From Nocardia vinacea (GTDB lineage: Bacteria > Actinomycetota > Actinomycetes > Mycobacteriales > Mycobacteriaceae), in NCBI RefSeq assembly GCF_035920345.1, contig NZ_CP109149.1, forward strand, positions 7,750,001 to 7,814,000: DNA of 64,000 nucleotides, written 5' to 3'. The translations under genes were made by a program, and so were the position numbers. Below are positions 17,021 to 26,044 of this stretch, one piece after another. The notes beneath the pieces are model-generated. The model did not search any database, was not told the DNA's origin, and was given only the letters and a program-made list of their open reading frames with translations. Numbering within the stretch: position 1 is the first letter of the stretch; each line of letters begins with the position of its first letter.

Positions 17021-18934
17021 GTGAGCGCAGTATCTGTTTCGCAGTCCGGCGTGCGGCCGATCCTTGCCGATGCCGTCGACGTCGCCCGCCGTGCGCTCCT
17101 GGAGCTGGAGCCGACCGGCGTCGGCGCACATATCGGTGTCACCGCCGAGGACGAATCCGCGGCGACCCACCGGTTCGAGGCCGCACTGCCCGGTTACCGC
17201 GGCTGGCAGTGGGCGGTCGTGGTGGCGGCCCCGCCCGGCGCGCAATACGCGACGGTGAGCGAATCGGCGCTGCTGCCCGGCCCGGACGCGCTGGTCGCAC
17301 CCGATTTCGTTCCGTGGGAGCAGCGCGTACGCCCCGGCGATCTGGCGCCCGGCGACCTGCTCGCCCCGCGCACTGATGATCCCCGGCTGGTGCCCGGCTA
17401 CGTCGCGAGCGGCGATCCGGCCGTCGACGAGGTTGCGCTGGAAATCGGCCTGGGCCGCACCAAGGTGCTCAGCCGCGAGGGCCGCGAAGAAGCCGCCGAA
17501 CGCTGGTACTCCGAATTCGGCCCCGAAACCGATATGGCCAAGGCCGCCCCCTCCACCTGCGGCCGCTGCGGCTTCTACCTCCCCCTCGCCGGCGCCCTCC
17601 GCTCCGCCTTCGGCGTCTGCGGCAACGCCATGGGCGCCGACGGCCACGTAGTCCATGCCGAATACGGCTGCGGCGCGCATTCGGACGTAGAAGTCCCGAC
17701 CGGTGGGGGATCGCCGCTGTACGAGGCGTATGACGACGCGGCTTTCGATGTGATCCCGGTTGAGGCGTTGCGCAAGCCCGCCGCACCGGACGCGGTGGCC
17801 GGTGCCGAGAGTGCCCCGGGGACAAGCGATGCTGCGACTGCCGCCGAACCGACCACGGTCGAGCCGAGCGACCGTGCCGCATCCGATACTGCCGCCGAGC
17901 CGAGCGACGCGGCTCCGGGCGATGCGACGGCTGAGTCGCCCAGCGCGGTGGAGTCGACCGCTCTCCCGTCGGATGACGTTGTGGTTGAGCCAGGCGCCGA
18001 AGCTGCTGTGTCGCAGTCGGAATCGGATCTTGGTGTCGCTACTGGGGTGGCCGCTGCGAGTGATGCTGCCGGTGCGGCGATTCACGGGGCGTCGGCAATC
18101 GGTGCAGAGGGTGGCGTCGCTGGCGGCGAGTCGAGCGTCGACGAGGCTGTGTCCGAATCTTCGGGTGCTGCTCCGGCATCGGACGTCGACCGCGTGGCTG
18201 AGTCGGTCGTCGATGCGGCGGTCGAAACTGACGCCGTGGTGACTGAACCGGGGATCGAAGCTACTGAGGCGCAGCCGGAATCGAATGCAGGCGCGGCCGG
18301 TGCGGCGGCAGCCTTCGTAGGCGAAGCTGAAGTTCCAGGTGATGAAGCTTCCTCCGTTCGAGGCGAGGCGGCCGACGCGCACGCCGTGAGTGCGGACGCT
18401 GATGGCGGCGCTGTCGATGCCGGTACAGCTGGCGCTGATGGCGAGGTGGCCGGCGCAGGCAGTGCGAGTGTGGACGTCGCTGGTGGCGTTGCGCGCGCTG
18501 ACAGCGAGACCGCGGGTGCTGATGGCACGGCCGTCGACTCTGTCGGTGGGGATGCCGAGCTCGATGGCGGCGTTGCTCACGCTCGCAGTGAGACCACGGG
18601 CGTTGATGACGAGGGCGCCGATGTTGGCGGTGCGAGTGCGGATGTCGACGGTGGTGTTGCGCGTGCTGACAGCGACACCGCCGGTGCTGATCGCGGGGCA
18701 GCCGACAGTGCGACTGCGGACACTGATGGTGGGGAGATCGGAACTGATGGCGGGGCCTCGGCTGTTCGTGGCGAGGTAGCCGGTGCTGACGGTGCTGTGG
18801 CGGACGATGACGGTGGGCACGCAGACGCTGACGGCGGGGTCGCGGGTACTGATGGTGAGGCTGCTGACAGTGCGGGTGGGAGTGGGCCCGGGGCTGCGGC
18901 TCGGCCGGAGTTCGGGTCATCGCTGCAGGGGTGA
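17021..18934 (+). CDS. DUF3027 protein with long acidic Ala/Asp/Glu tail (Rv0877-like)
   Basis: 637 residues. Residues 1-255 form the conserved DUF3027 domain (about 262 residues in M. tuberculosis Rv0877), containing CGRCGFY and GVCGNAMGADG/YGCGAHS, a probable zinc-binding Cys cluster. The remaining 380 residues are low complexity, mostly Ala, Asp, Glu, Gly, Ser and Val, with irregular repeats such as GADG(G/E)VA and RADS(E/D)TAGADG. The tail is strongly acidic and likely disordered. Base composition there differs from neighbours (GAT/GCT/GTG repeats). The TGA overlaps the GTG of the ATPase gene by four bases. The function is unknown. Confidence 0.82.
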   Translation: MSAVSVSQSGVRPILADAVDVARRALLELEPTGVGAHIGVTAEDESAATHRFEAALPGYRGWQWAVVVAAPPGAQYATVSESALLPGPDALVAPDFVPWEQRVRPGDLAPGDLLAPRTDDPRLVPGYVASGDPAVDEVALEIGLGRTKVLSREGREEAAERWYSEFGPETDMAKAAPSTCGRCGFYLPLAGALRSAFGVCGNAMGADGHVVHAEYGCGAHSDVEVPTGGGSPLYEAYDDAAFDVIPVEALRKPAAPDAVAGAESAPGTSDAATAAEPTTVEPSDRAASDTAAEPSDAAPGDATAESPSAVESTALPSDDVVVEPGAEAAVSQSESDLGVATGVAAASDAAGAAIHGASAIGAEGGVAGGESSVDEAVSESSGAAPASDVDRVAESVVDAAVETDAVVTEPGIEATEAQPESNAGAAGAAAAFVGEAEVPGDEASSVRGEAADAHAVSADADGGAVDAGTAGADGEVAGAGSASVDVAGGVARADSETAGADGTAVDSVGGDAELDGGVAHARSETTGVDDEGADVGGASADVDGGVARADSDTAGADRGAADSATADTDGGEIGTDGGASAVRGEVAGADGAVADDDGGHADADGGVAGTDGEAADSAGGSGPGAAARPEFGSSLQG

Positions 18935-21900
18935 GCGCGGTATCGGCAGCGGATCCGTTCGGGACCTCGGGGCTGCGGGCGGCGGTTCTTGCGGCTTGGC
19001 GTGATTCGCCTACTCGGCTGCGGGAGGATGCGGCGACCGAGGCTGATCTGGTGCGGGCGGGGTATCGGGATCGGCTGCTGACCGAATTGGCGCAGAACGC
19101 CGCGGATGCGGCGACCAAGGCCGGCGTCCCGGGCCGAGTGGTGGTGCGTCTCGTCGACGGTGCCGTGTACATCTCGAATACCGGTGCACCGCTGGATCTT
19201 TCGGGTGTACACGCGTTGACCGCACTGCGTGCTTCCGGCAAGGCTGATCCGGCCGCGAGCGTCGGCCGCTTCGGCGTCGGCTTCACCGCCGTACGCACGG
19301 TAAGCGACGAGATCGAGGTCCGATCGACCACCGGCTCCATACGGTTCTCCCACGATCTCACCTGGAAAGCCCTGCGCGACAACGCGATCACCGTCCCGGA
19401 CCCGGCCGAAACCTTCACCCCACCCGTCCTCCGCCTGGCCTGGCCGACCGACGCCACCCCGCCACCAGACGCAGACACCGAGATCGTCCTGCGCCTGCGC
19501 CCGGACATCGACCCCCAATCCCTACTCGCCGCAATGCGCGCTGAAGCCGTCGACCTCCTCCTGGAACTGCCCGCCCTGCAGAGCATCCAAATCGGCGAGG
19601 ACGAGATCACCAGCACGGTCACCGATCTGCCCAACGAACGTCCGCACCGGCACGAGCAACCCCACCTCGCGCAGGTCAGTGCGGATTTCGGCGCCGGCGA
19701 TTCGTATCCGCATGGTCGACAAGGCCCGTCAGACGGCAGTGGTAGTGCTGGGCAAGCGGACCGGATCGGGCCGCAGGACACCCGCGACGTCGAATTCGGC
19801 GGCACCGATGCAGATCTGAGCACCGGCCGATCCGCAGGGCTAGGGCTCAGGGAACTGCGCATCGACGGCCCCGGATCGGAGCGACGGGTTTGGTGGGAGT
19901 ACCGAACGGCGCGGGCGCGCTGGTTGCTGCCGGTGCGGGATGGCAGGCCGGTACCCGCCGCACATGATGTGCTGCGCGCACCCACGCGATCCGACGAGGA
20001 ACTGTCGCTACCGGCTCTACTGATCGCCGACATTCCCATGCAGCCGGACCGCCGACGCGTCCTACCCGGTGCCCGCCTTGCCGAATTCGCCGAGGGCTAT
20101 GCCGATTTCGCGCGTGCACTTCCGCCGCGTGACCGGCTCGTCGTGGTTCCCGCACCGGGTTTCGCCCGCAGCGAGATCGACGGCATCCTGCGTGAGGCGC
20201 TGATCCGCGAACTGCAGACCCATCCTTGGCTACCGGTCGTAACCGCTCGTCCGAAAACCTCTGGTGAAACGACCGCACTTTCGGGACCAGCCGGTATCAA
20301 CCCGGCCGACTCAGCTGCGGACCAGGTCTTTTCGGGACCCATAGTAGTCGGGAGCGATGCCGATCGTCATGGTTCGCTTGCGAATGCCGGTGCGTCGGAA
20401 ACCGAGGATTGGTCTGCGGGCCTGCCCGGTGACGCGCGTTCATCCGTGCTCCAAGCAATCCGTGACGCAGTGCCTACCCGAGCGAGCGTATTCACCGGTC
20501 TGAGTCGGGAATTGGCCGACCTGCTCGATGACATCGTCGGACCGCTGGTGGTGCCCGAGTTATCCGGGCGCGCACAGAGCGAGGCCCTGGGTGTGCTGGA
20601 TGTGCACAGATTGGGACTTGCTCGGCTGGCGGAACTTTCGGGCGGGCTGGAGCGGTCGCCGAAGTGGTGGCACTCGCTGTATGCGGCGTTGGAGTCATAC
20701 GTTGTCGATCCCCTGGCGGCCGAGGAACTCGGCGCGCTCGCGGTACCGCTGGCGGACGGTCGGCTGGTAACCGGCCCGCGCACAGTAGTTTTGGATGACC
20801 AGCTCGACGTCGCCATACCGGTGCACTGGGCGCGTTTGGTGCATCCCGAGGCAGTTCATCCGCTCCTCGCGCGACTCGGCGCACGTTCGGCCACTGCCGA
20901 GGATCTATTGAGCGATCCCGGATTACGCGCGGAACTGGAGGACCAGCCGGGCGATCCCGATACCACCGACGCTGTGCTGCGGCTCGCCGCACATGCCGAT
21001 CCGTCGGCACTACCCTCCTGGCTGGGCCTGCTCGAATTACCCGACACGACCGGAGAATCGCTCCCCGCCGACGAATTGCTGCTCCCCGACGCACCGCTGA
21101 GCTCATTACTCGTGCCGGATTCGCCATTCGGCACCGTCGCATCGGATCTGGTGGACCGCTACGGTGCCGAAGCGCTGCGCGCGTTAGGCGTCGGCTGGGA
21201 TTTCAGCATTGTTGTCGAAACCGATCCCACCGGCCCCGACCACCACCTGGACGACGAGGAGCGCTGGTGGTCGGGCCTGCCCGAGGATCCACCGGAACTG
21301 GCCGCCGTGCGCGACCTCGACCTCGTCGACGAGTCAGCCTGGTCGGCGGCCTTGCGGCAGTTGGCATCCAGTCCGCGTACCCGCGAACTGCTCACCGATC
21401 CCGACGGCTATACGGCCTGGTGGTTGCGCAGACACGCGCGCGTCGACGGCACACCCCTGGGCCTGTTCCGCCACCCTGCCGATACCGAATTCGCCGGCCT
21501 ACTTCCCGAATTCGAGCACCCGGACCTGGATTCCGAAGCCTTACGCGCAGTTCTGGCGAATCCGAATGCCATCACCCAGGAACTGGCCGCCGCACTACTG
21601 GACGCCCTCGCCGATCCATCGAAAACCCCTACACCCGAGGTGGTTTCCCGAACTCACGCCCGCCTTGCCGCCGCCGTGGCTCACCTCGACCTGACCGAAC
21701 TCGAACTCCCAGACCGCGTGCGCACCTTGTCTTCGGCAGTCGTCGACCCCGACGACGCCTGGGTGCTCGACCAGCCGTGGTTCGGCCTCGCCGTTCCCGC
21801 TGATCACCTGGTAGCGGGCGATACCGCCACGGCATCCGCCCTCGCGACCTTGCTCGATCTCCCCATGGTCTCCGATGTGATCACCGCTGAGGTGACGAGC

Positions 21901-22104
21901 CAGGGCCGCCACACCACGTGGTCCGCCGAACCACTGGGAATCGTTCTCCGCCAACTCTTCACCCTGCTCGATCAGCAGGGCGACCTGGTTCTCCACGACG
22001 ACCTCCAGATCCGCCTACGCGGCGCCCTCGAAGCCACCATCTCCGTCCCCTGGTGGCGCGACAACACAACCACCCACATCCAAACCCCCCACCCCTCCCC
22101 CTAA
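18931..22104 (+). CDS. Hsp90/sacsin-type ATPase-domain protein
   Basis: 1057 residues. The N-terminal 200 residues form a GHKL ATPase fold: ELAQNAADAA (N box with the Mg-binding Asn), VYISNTGAPLDLSGV (G1, with Asn-Thr-Gly in place of Asp-x-Gly) and VGRFGVGFTAVRTVSD (lid glycines). This arrangement is typical of sacsin N-terminal/Hsp90-like actinobacterial proteins. The remaining 850 residues are soluble, Leu/Asp/Pro-rich and unrecognised. Coupling to the DUF3027 gene (GTGA overlap) implies a joint function, possibly chaperone-like; this is inference. Confidence 0.8.
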   Translation: MSAVSAADPFGTSGLRAAVLAAWRDSPTRLREDAATEADLVRAGYRDRLLTELAQNAADAATKAGVPGRVVVRLVDGAVYISNTGAPLDLSGVHALTALRASGKADPAASVGRFGVGFTAVRTVSDEIEVRSTTGSIRFSHDLTWKALRDNAITVPDPAETFTPPVLRLAWPTDATPPPDADTEIVLRLRPDIDPQSLLAAMRAEAVDLLLELPALQSIQIGEDEITSTVTDLPNERPHRHEQPHLAQVSADFGAGDSYPHGRQGPSDGSGSAGQADRIGPQDTRDVEFGGTDADLSTGRSAGLGLRELRIDGPGSERRVWWEYRTARARWLLPVRDGRPVPAAHDVLRAPTRSDEELSLPALLIADIPMQPDRRRVLPGARLAEFAEGYADFARALPPRDRLVVVPAPGFARSEIDGILREALIRELQTHPWLPVVTARPKTSGETTALSGPAGINPADSAADQVFSGPIVVGSDADRHGSLANAGASETEDWSAGLPGDARSSVLQAIRDAVPTRASVFTGLSRELADLLDDIVGPLVVPELSGRAQSEALGVLDVHRLGLARLAELSGGLERSPKWWHSLYAALESYVVDPLAAEELGALAVPLADGRLVTGPRTVVLDDQLDVAIPVHWARLVHPEAVHPLLARLGARSATAEDLLSDPGLRAELEDQPGDPDTTDAVLRLAAHADPSALPSWLGLLELPDTTGESLPADELLLPDAPLSSLLVPDSPFGTVASDLVDRYGAEALRALGVGWDFSIVVETDPTGPDHHLDDEERWWSGLPEDPPELAAVRDLDLVDESAWSAALRQLASSPRTRELLTDPDGYTAWWLRRHARVDGTPLGLFRHPADTEFAGLLPEFEHPDLDSEALRAVLANPNAITQELAAALLDALADPSKTPTPEVVSRTHARLAAAVAHLDLTELELPDRVRTLSSAVVDPDDAWVLDQPWFGLAVPADHLVAGDTATASALATLLDLPMVSDVITAEVTSQGRHTTWSAEPLGIVLRQLFTLLDQQGDLVLHDDLQIRLRGALEATISVPWWRDNTTTHIQTPHPSP

Positions 22105-22156
22105 CCACCCCCCAGCCCCACGGAATCCAACCACCACCCACGCCACCCGGCTGGAC

Positions 22157-22226
22157 AAATGATCACGTGGAAACCATTGCGGCAAAACGCGAGAACCCCC
22201 CGCCATCAGTGCCACCTGATCTTGAT
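22157..22226. repeat. Inverted-repeat element, copy 1 (left arm decayed)
   Basis: Right arm CCACCTGATCTTGAT (22212-22226) and a degenerate left arm ending ATCACGTGG at 22170, with a 41-base spacer. Arm sequence, spacer length and part of the spacer match the element at 30808-30878. It sits between the convergent ATPase and TetR genes and could act as a terminator. Confidence 0.65.
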
Positions 22227-22232
22227 CGCCGG

Positions 22233-22859
22233 CTACGCCGCGTAGTTGGCGACCATATCGCTGAGGAGGTCCAGTTGGGTGCGCACGCTTTCGCTGTCGT
22301 TGTCGACCAACCAGCGCAGCACGACTCCGTCGATCACATTCAAGGTGAAGCGGCTGAGCGTCGGCACCGGCACGGACCACCGGCAACCGGTGGCATCGCG
22401 CGCATGGTCGAGGATGTCGGCGACCGTGGTGTCGTTGAATGCGTACTGTTCGCGCGCGATCGCGAGTTTTGCGGGAGTCGATTCCCCTTCGCGTAGCGCA
22501 TATGTCGTGGTTTCGTATGTGAGCAGTTGTCGTTCCGGTGTGGCTTCAATGTTGAGCCACATCAGTTCGAGTCCTGCGCGCACCAATTTTTGAAGCGCTT
22601 CTTTTCCACTTCCGACGTCTTGCCAAACTGTTTCGTTGGCATCGACAGAATCGCGTAATTCCATCGACAACGCCTTGACCAGCTCGGTCATCAGCGCGTC
22701 CTTGTTTTCGAAACAGTAATGCACCACACCGAGCGAAACACCAGCTGCCTGAGCGACATCGCGCGTGGTCACGCCCGCGACGCCCTTTTTCTCGGCAAGG
22801 CCGATGGCTGCCTCGATAAGGTGGGCCCGTCGTTCTTCGACGCTCAATCGGGAGGACAC
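22233..22859 (-). CDS. TetR/AcrR family regulator
   Basis: 208 residues. The N-terminal helix-turn-helix (VTTRDVAQAAGVSLGVVHYC followed by FENKDALM) is typical of TetR, and a C-terminal ligand domain ends NVIDGVVLRWLVDND, similar to BetI/TetR_C_6-like members. It is divergent from the ceramidase gene, and an 18-bp palindrome lies between them, so it most likely represses the ceramidase and/or itself, with a lipid or sphingoid base as a plausible inducer (inference). The start is GTG 22859. Confidence 0.9.
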   Translation of the reverse strand: MSSRLSVEERRAHLIEAAIGLAEKKGVAGVTTRDVAQAAGVSLGVVHYCFENKDALMTELVKALSMELRDSVDANETVWQDVGSGKEALQKLVRAGLELMWLNIEATPERQLLTYETTTYALREGESTPAKLAIAREQYAFNDTTVADILDHARDATGCRWSVPVPTLSRFTLNVIDGVVLRWLVDNDSESVRTQLDLLSDMVANYAA

Positions 22860-22916
22860 CCAAGCGAGTTAAGTCCGCAACTCCGTCACAGTCAATTCGC
22901 AGGGCCGAAAATCTCG

Positions 22917-22934
22917 ACTGGACGATTGTCCAGT
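22917..22934. promoter_or_regulatory. Palindromic operator, likely TetR site
   Basis: ACTGGACGATTGTCCAGT: perfect 7-base arms around GATT, 40 bases before the ceramidase start and 58 from the TetR start. Typical size and place of a TetR dimer site. Confidence 0.7.
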
Positions 22935-22974
22935 TGTGTGGTTCGCTTCAGCACGGGATCGAAGGGAGACGCGT

Positions 22975-25032
22975 ATGCCGGTGTCACGCAGAAGGGTGCT
23001 GGCCCGAACCGCAGCGGGTTCCGCCGCGCTCGCGACAGCGGCCGCGGTGCCAGGTCTGACTTCGGCGCTCGGCGCACCGGCCGCCGCGGCTCCCGAATCA
23101 GGTGACTACCTCATCGGACTCGGTCTTTCCGATATCACCGGTCCGGCCGCCGAATGCGGAATGATGGGCTATTCACAGTTCGAGCAGCAGACGGCGGGTA
23201 TCCATCTGCGCCCGCGTGCTCGTGCATTCATCATCGACAGTGGTGCGCGCCGAATCGTGTTCGCGGTCGCGGAGAACGGCATGATTTTCCAGTCCGTGCA
23301 TCGCGGCGTCATGCTCGAACTCGCCCGCCGCTTCGGTGATCTGTACACCGAACAGAACGTCGCGCTCACCTCGACGCATTCGCATGCGACCTGTGGTGGC
23401 TCCAGCAACGATTACGCGTACAACCTGTCGATTCTGGGTTTTCAACAGCAGGTATACGACGCCGAGGTGAACGGCATTGTGGAGGCGATCGCCGCCGCGC
23501 ACGCCGATCTCGGACCGGGCACGCTTTCGCTGGGTCGCGCCGAACTGCACGACGCGAGCGTCAACCGATCGCGAGTTGCCTTCGAACGCAATCCGGATGC
23601 GGATAAACAGCACTTCCCGAATGCCATCGACCCGGCGGTCACCGCACTGTCATTCGTCAAGGGCGGCAAACAAGTCGGCGCAATCACCTGGTTCGCCACG
23701 CACAACACGTCGATGACCAACCAGAACCGACTGATCAGCGCGGATAACAAGGGTTACGCCTCGTTCTCCTATGAACACACCGAGCATGGCGTTCGCTATC
23801 TCGAGGGCCCGGCCGATTTTGTCGCCGCGTTCGCGCAGACCAACGCGGGGGATATGTCCCCGAATCTCAATCTGCAACCCGGTTCGGGACCGACCGAGAA
23901 CGAGTTCGAGAACACCCGCATCATCGGCGAGCGTCAGTACCGCGCGTCGAAAACCGCATTGTCCGGCGCACGGTCCATCAGCGGTCCGGTCGATTCGATG
24001 CTCTGTTATATCGACCTGGCCGATACCGCCGTCGACGGCAGATTCACACCTGATGGCCAACCGCGCCACACCGCGCCCGCCGCCGCGGGCGTCTCGCTCA
24101 TCGCGGGCAGCGTCGAGGATGGTCCCGGCCTGCCCGGAATCCCGATACCCGAGGGTGTGCGCAATCCGTTCATCGATGCGCTCGGCGATCCGCGCCGGCC
24201 TGCACCGTCCTGGCTTGCGGATGCGCAGGCCCCCAAAGCGATCATCGTGCCGCTCGGGCTGTTGCCGCCGGTGCCGTGGGTGCCGAATGTGGTGCCGATC
24301 CAGATCGTTCGGATCGGTGAGCTCTACTTGGCCTGCGGCGGTGGAGAATTCACCATCGTCGCCGGACTGCGCATCCGGCAAGCTGTTGCCGCCGCGCTCG
24401 GCATTCCGCTGGCGCAGGTGCTGATGCAGGGCTACGCGAACGCGTACCACGAATACGTCACCACTCCGGAGGAATACGACTCCCAGCAATACGAGGGCGG
24501 CTCAACCCTCTTCGGCCGCTACACATTGCCCGCCTACCAGCAGGAGTTCACCCGTCTGGCAACGGCTTTCGCCGCCCGTCAGCAGGTCCCGCGCGGACCG
24601 GCGCCGCGCGACATATCCAACCTGCAGCCGAACTTCCAACCCGCACCCGGCCCGGACACCACACCGTCGGGTCGTGGATTCGGCGATGTCCTGACCCAGC
24701 CCGCCGCTTCGTACGCGCCCGGTACCCAGGCCGTCGCCGAATTCGTCTCCGCCCACCCGAAACACAACCCCCGTCGCAACGGCACCTTCCTGGAAGTGCA
24801 GCGCCGCAACGCATCCGGCGACTGGGTCCGCGTCGCCAACGAGGGCGAATGGGCCGTCCGCTTCTACTGGAGCAAGCGTGGACCGGCCGAATCCGTGGCC
24901 CGCTTCACCTGGGACATCCCGACGGACGCCATCCCAGGCACCTACCGCATGCAACACTTCGCCGACAGTCTGAGTTCCGACGGCACCCTGCATCCCTTCA
25001 CCGGTATCACCAACGAGTTCGAAGTGAGCTGA
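22975..25032 (+). CDS. Neutral/alkaline ceramidase, Tat-exported
   Basis: 685 residues. A twin-arginine signal (SRRRVLARTAAGSAALATAA) is followed by the neutral ceramidase catalytic domain. Recognisable are LSDITGPAAECGMMGYSQFEQ, zinc-site histidines in TSTHSHAT and WFATHNTSM, the latter carrying the catalytic Ser of NTSMTNQN, and the C-terminal Ig-like domain (about 560-685). The enzyme hydrolyses N-acyl sphingosine. Actinobacteria generally lack sphingolipids, so host or environmental ceramide is the likely substrate. GAAGGGA gives a good ribosome-binding site before ATG 22975. Confidence 0.93.
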   Translation: MPVSRRRVLARTAAGSAALATAAAVPGLTSALGAPAAAAPESGDYLIGLGLSDITGPAAECGMMGYSQFEQQTAGIHLRPRARAFIIDSGARRIVFAVAENGMIFQSVHRGVMLELARRFGDLYTEQNVALTSTHSHATCGGSSNDYAYNLSILGFQQQVYDAEVNGIVEAIAAAHADLGPGTLSLGRAELHDASVNRSRVAFERNPDADKQHFPNAIDPAVTALSFVKGGKQVGAITWFATHNTSMTNQNRLISADNKGYASFSYEHTEHGVRYLEGPADFVAAFAQTNAGDMSPNLNLQPGSGPTENEFENTRIIGERQYRASKTALSGARSISGPVDSMLCYIDLADTAVDGRFTPDGQPRHTAPAAAGVSLIAGSVEDGPGLPGIPIPEGVRNPFIDALGDPRRPAPSWLADAQAPKAIIVPLGLLPPVPWVPNVVPIQIVRIGELYLACGGGEFTIVAGLRIRQAVAAALGIPLAQVLMQGYANAYHEYVTTPEEYDSQQYEGGSTLFGRYTLPAYQQEFTRLATAFAARQQVPRGPAPRDISNLQPNFQPAPGPDTTPSGRGFGDVLTQPAASYAPGTQAVAEFVSAHPKHNPRRNGTFLEVQRRNASGDWVRVANEGEWAVRFYWSKRGPAESVARFTWDIPTDAIPGTYRMQHFADSLSSDGTLHPFTGITNEFEVS

Positions 25033-25041
25033 GGCGGGCGG

Positions 25042-25278
25042 TCAAAGTCCGGTTTGCGCGCCTTTGTCGCCGCGGCGGGCGCCCCGGCGCTGGATCGCGA
25101 AGATCGTATAGCCGAGCAGGCCGACGGCCATACCCATCAGACACACCGGGCGGGCGGATTCCCAGCCGTCGATGGTCCACACGACGACGGTGGCGATCAG
25201 CCAGAGGGCGCTGCCGACCGCGAGGACCGGCCGTGGATCGGTGAAGCGCGGCGGGATCTGCGGGACATGCTGGGTCAC
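25042..25278 (-). CDS. DUF2530 membrane protein (Rv0879c-like)
   Basis: 78 residues with two transmembrane helices (PVLAVGSALWLIATVVVWTI and VCLMGMAVGLLGYTIFAI) and a basic C-terminal tail (QRRGARRGDKG). It matches the small DUF2530 family and stands next to the MarR gene as Rv0879c does to Rv0880. The GTG start is inside the stop of repeat peptide copy D. The function is unknown. Confidence 0.8.
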   Translation of the reverse strand: MTQHVPQIPPRFTDPRPVLAVGSALWLIATVVVWTIDGWESARPVCLMGMAVGLLGYTIFAIQRRGARRGDKGAQTGL

Positions 25279-25355
25279 AGCTGCGCCTCACTGGCGCTCG
25301 GCTCCGCTGCGACCCAGGGTGCTGTGTCTTTGGTTCTCTCGCTACGCTCGATCAC
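25275..25355 (-). CDS. 26-residue repeat peptide, copy D
   Basis: Full-length member: VIERSERT at the start, EPSASEAQL at the end. The TGA overlaps the GTG start of the DUF2530 gene by four bases, with GAGG seven bases before that start. Here the element lies at the 5' end of a divergent promoter region rather than between two collinear genes, so it is the first frame of the DUF2530 transcript, as copies A/B are for XPB. Confidence 0.6.
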   Translation of the reverse strand: MIERSERTKDTAPWVAAEPSASEAQL

Positions 25356-25418
25356 GATCACAGCGTAGCTGCGGGAAGAGGCGGTCACCGGCCAGCATGT
25401 CCCGTATCGTTCTGCTCT

Positions 25419-25856
25419 GTGACAACGCCATCGGATGTTCGAGCTCTCGCCGGTGAGCTGTCGCTCGCGGTGGTGCGCTTGACGCGACATCTGCGGGGGC
25501 GGCGCACCGACGCGCAGATTTCGCTGACGCAGCTCTCCGCACTCGCCACCCTGCATCGAGAAGGGGCGATGACGCCGGGCGCGTTGGCCGCCAAGGAGCG
25601 CGTGCAGCCGCCTTCGATGACGCGCGTGATCGCCTCGCTCTCCGATCTGGAATTGGTGGAGCGCAAGCCGCATCCGACCGATGGCCGCCAGATCATCGTG
25701 TCGCTCTCGGATGCGGGTCGCGCACTGATCGCCGACGAAACCAGCGCCCGCGAGGCCTGGATGACCGAACAGCTCTCAACCCTCACCGACGAACAACTGG
25801 TCGTGCTGACGCGCGCCGTCGGCATCATGAAGCAACTCGTCGACGACTCGGAGTAA
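25419..25856 (+). CDS. MarR family transcriptional regulator (Rv0880-like)
   Basis: 145 residues. The winged helix lies at about residues 38-95, with QISLTQLSALATLHREG, recognition helix QPPSMTRVIASLSDLELV and wing KPHPTDGRQIIVSLSDAG. The start is GTG 25419. It is divergent from DUF2530, as Rv0880 is from Rv0879c. Rv0880 is reported as a MarR-type regulator influencing lipid and drug-response genes; whether this holds here is not visible. No clear operator palindrome was recognised. Confidence 0.9.
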   Translation: MTTPSDVRALAGELSLAVVRLTRHLRGRRTDAQISLTQLSALATLHREGAMTPGALAAKERVQPPSMTRVIASLSDLELVERKPHPTDGRQIIVSLSDAGRALIADETSAREAWMTEQLSTLTDEQLVVLTRAVGIMKQLVDDSE

Positions 25857-26044
25857 CCGGACCCCTCCCGGGTCGCTGCTGGTGCCCCGTCCAGATAGGT
25901 TGCTTCGCTATCAGGTCCAGCTGCGCGCCGCGCGTAGTCGAAAAGTGGCTCGCGACGCCGTCCGACACCGCAATTCGACTGCGCTCGACGGGATGGTGCC
26001 AAACCAGAGACTCGGTAACGCGCAGCAGCTAATCGGACGAGGCG

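Noticed and set aside
16778-18820. 680-codon open frame on the minus strand across the DUF3027 gene
   Set aside because: It is antisense to the low-complexity tail and to the start of the cyclotransferase gene; composition is Arg/Ser/Thr-rich with no recognisable domain. The plus-strand DUF3027 gene explains the region.
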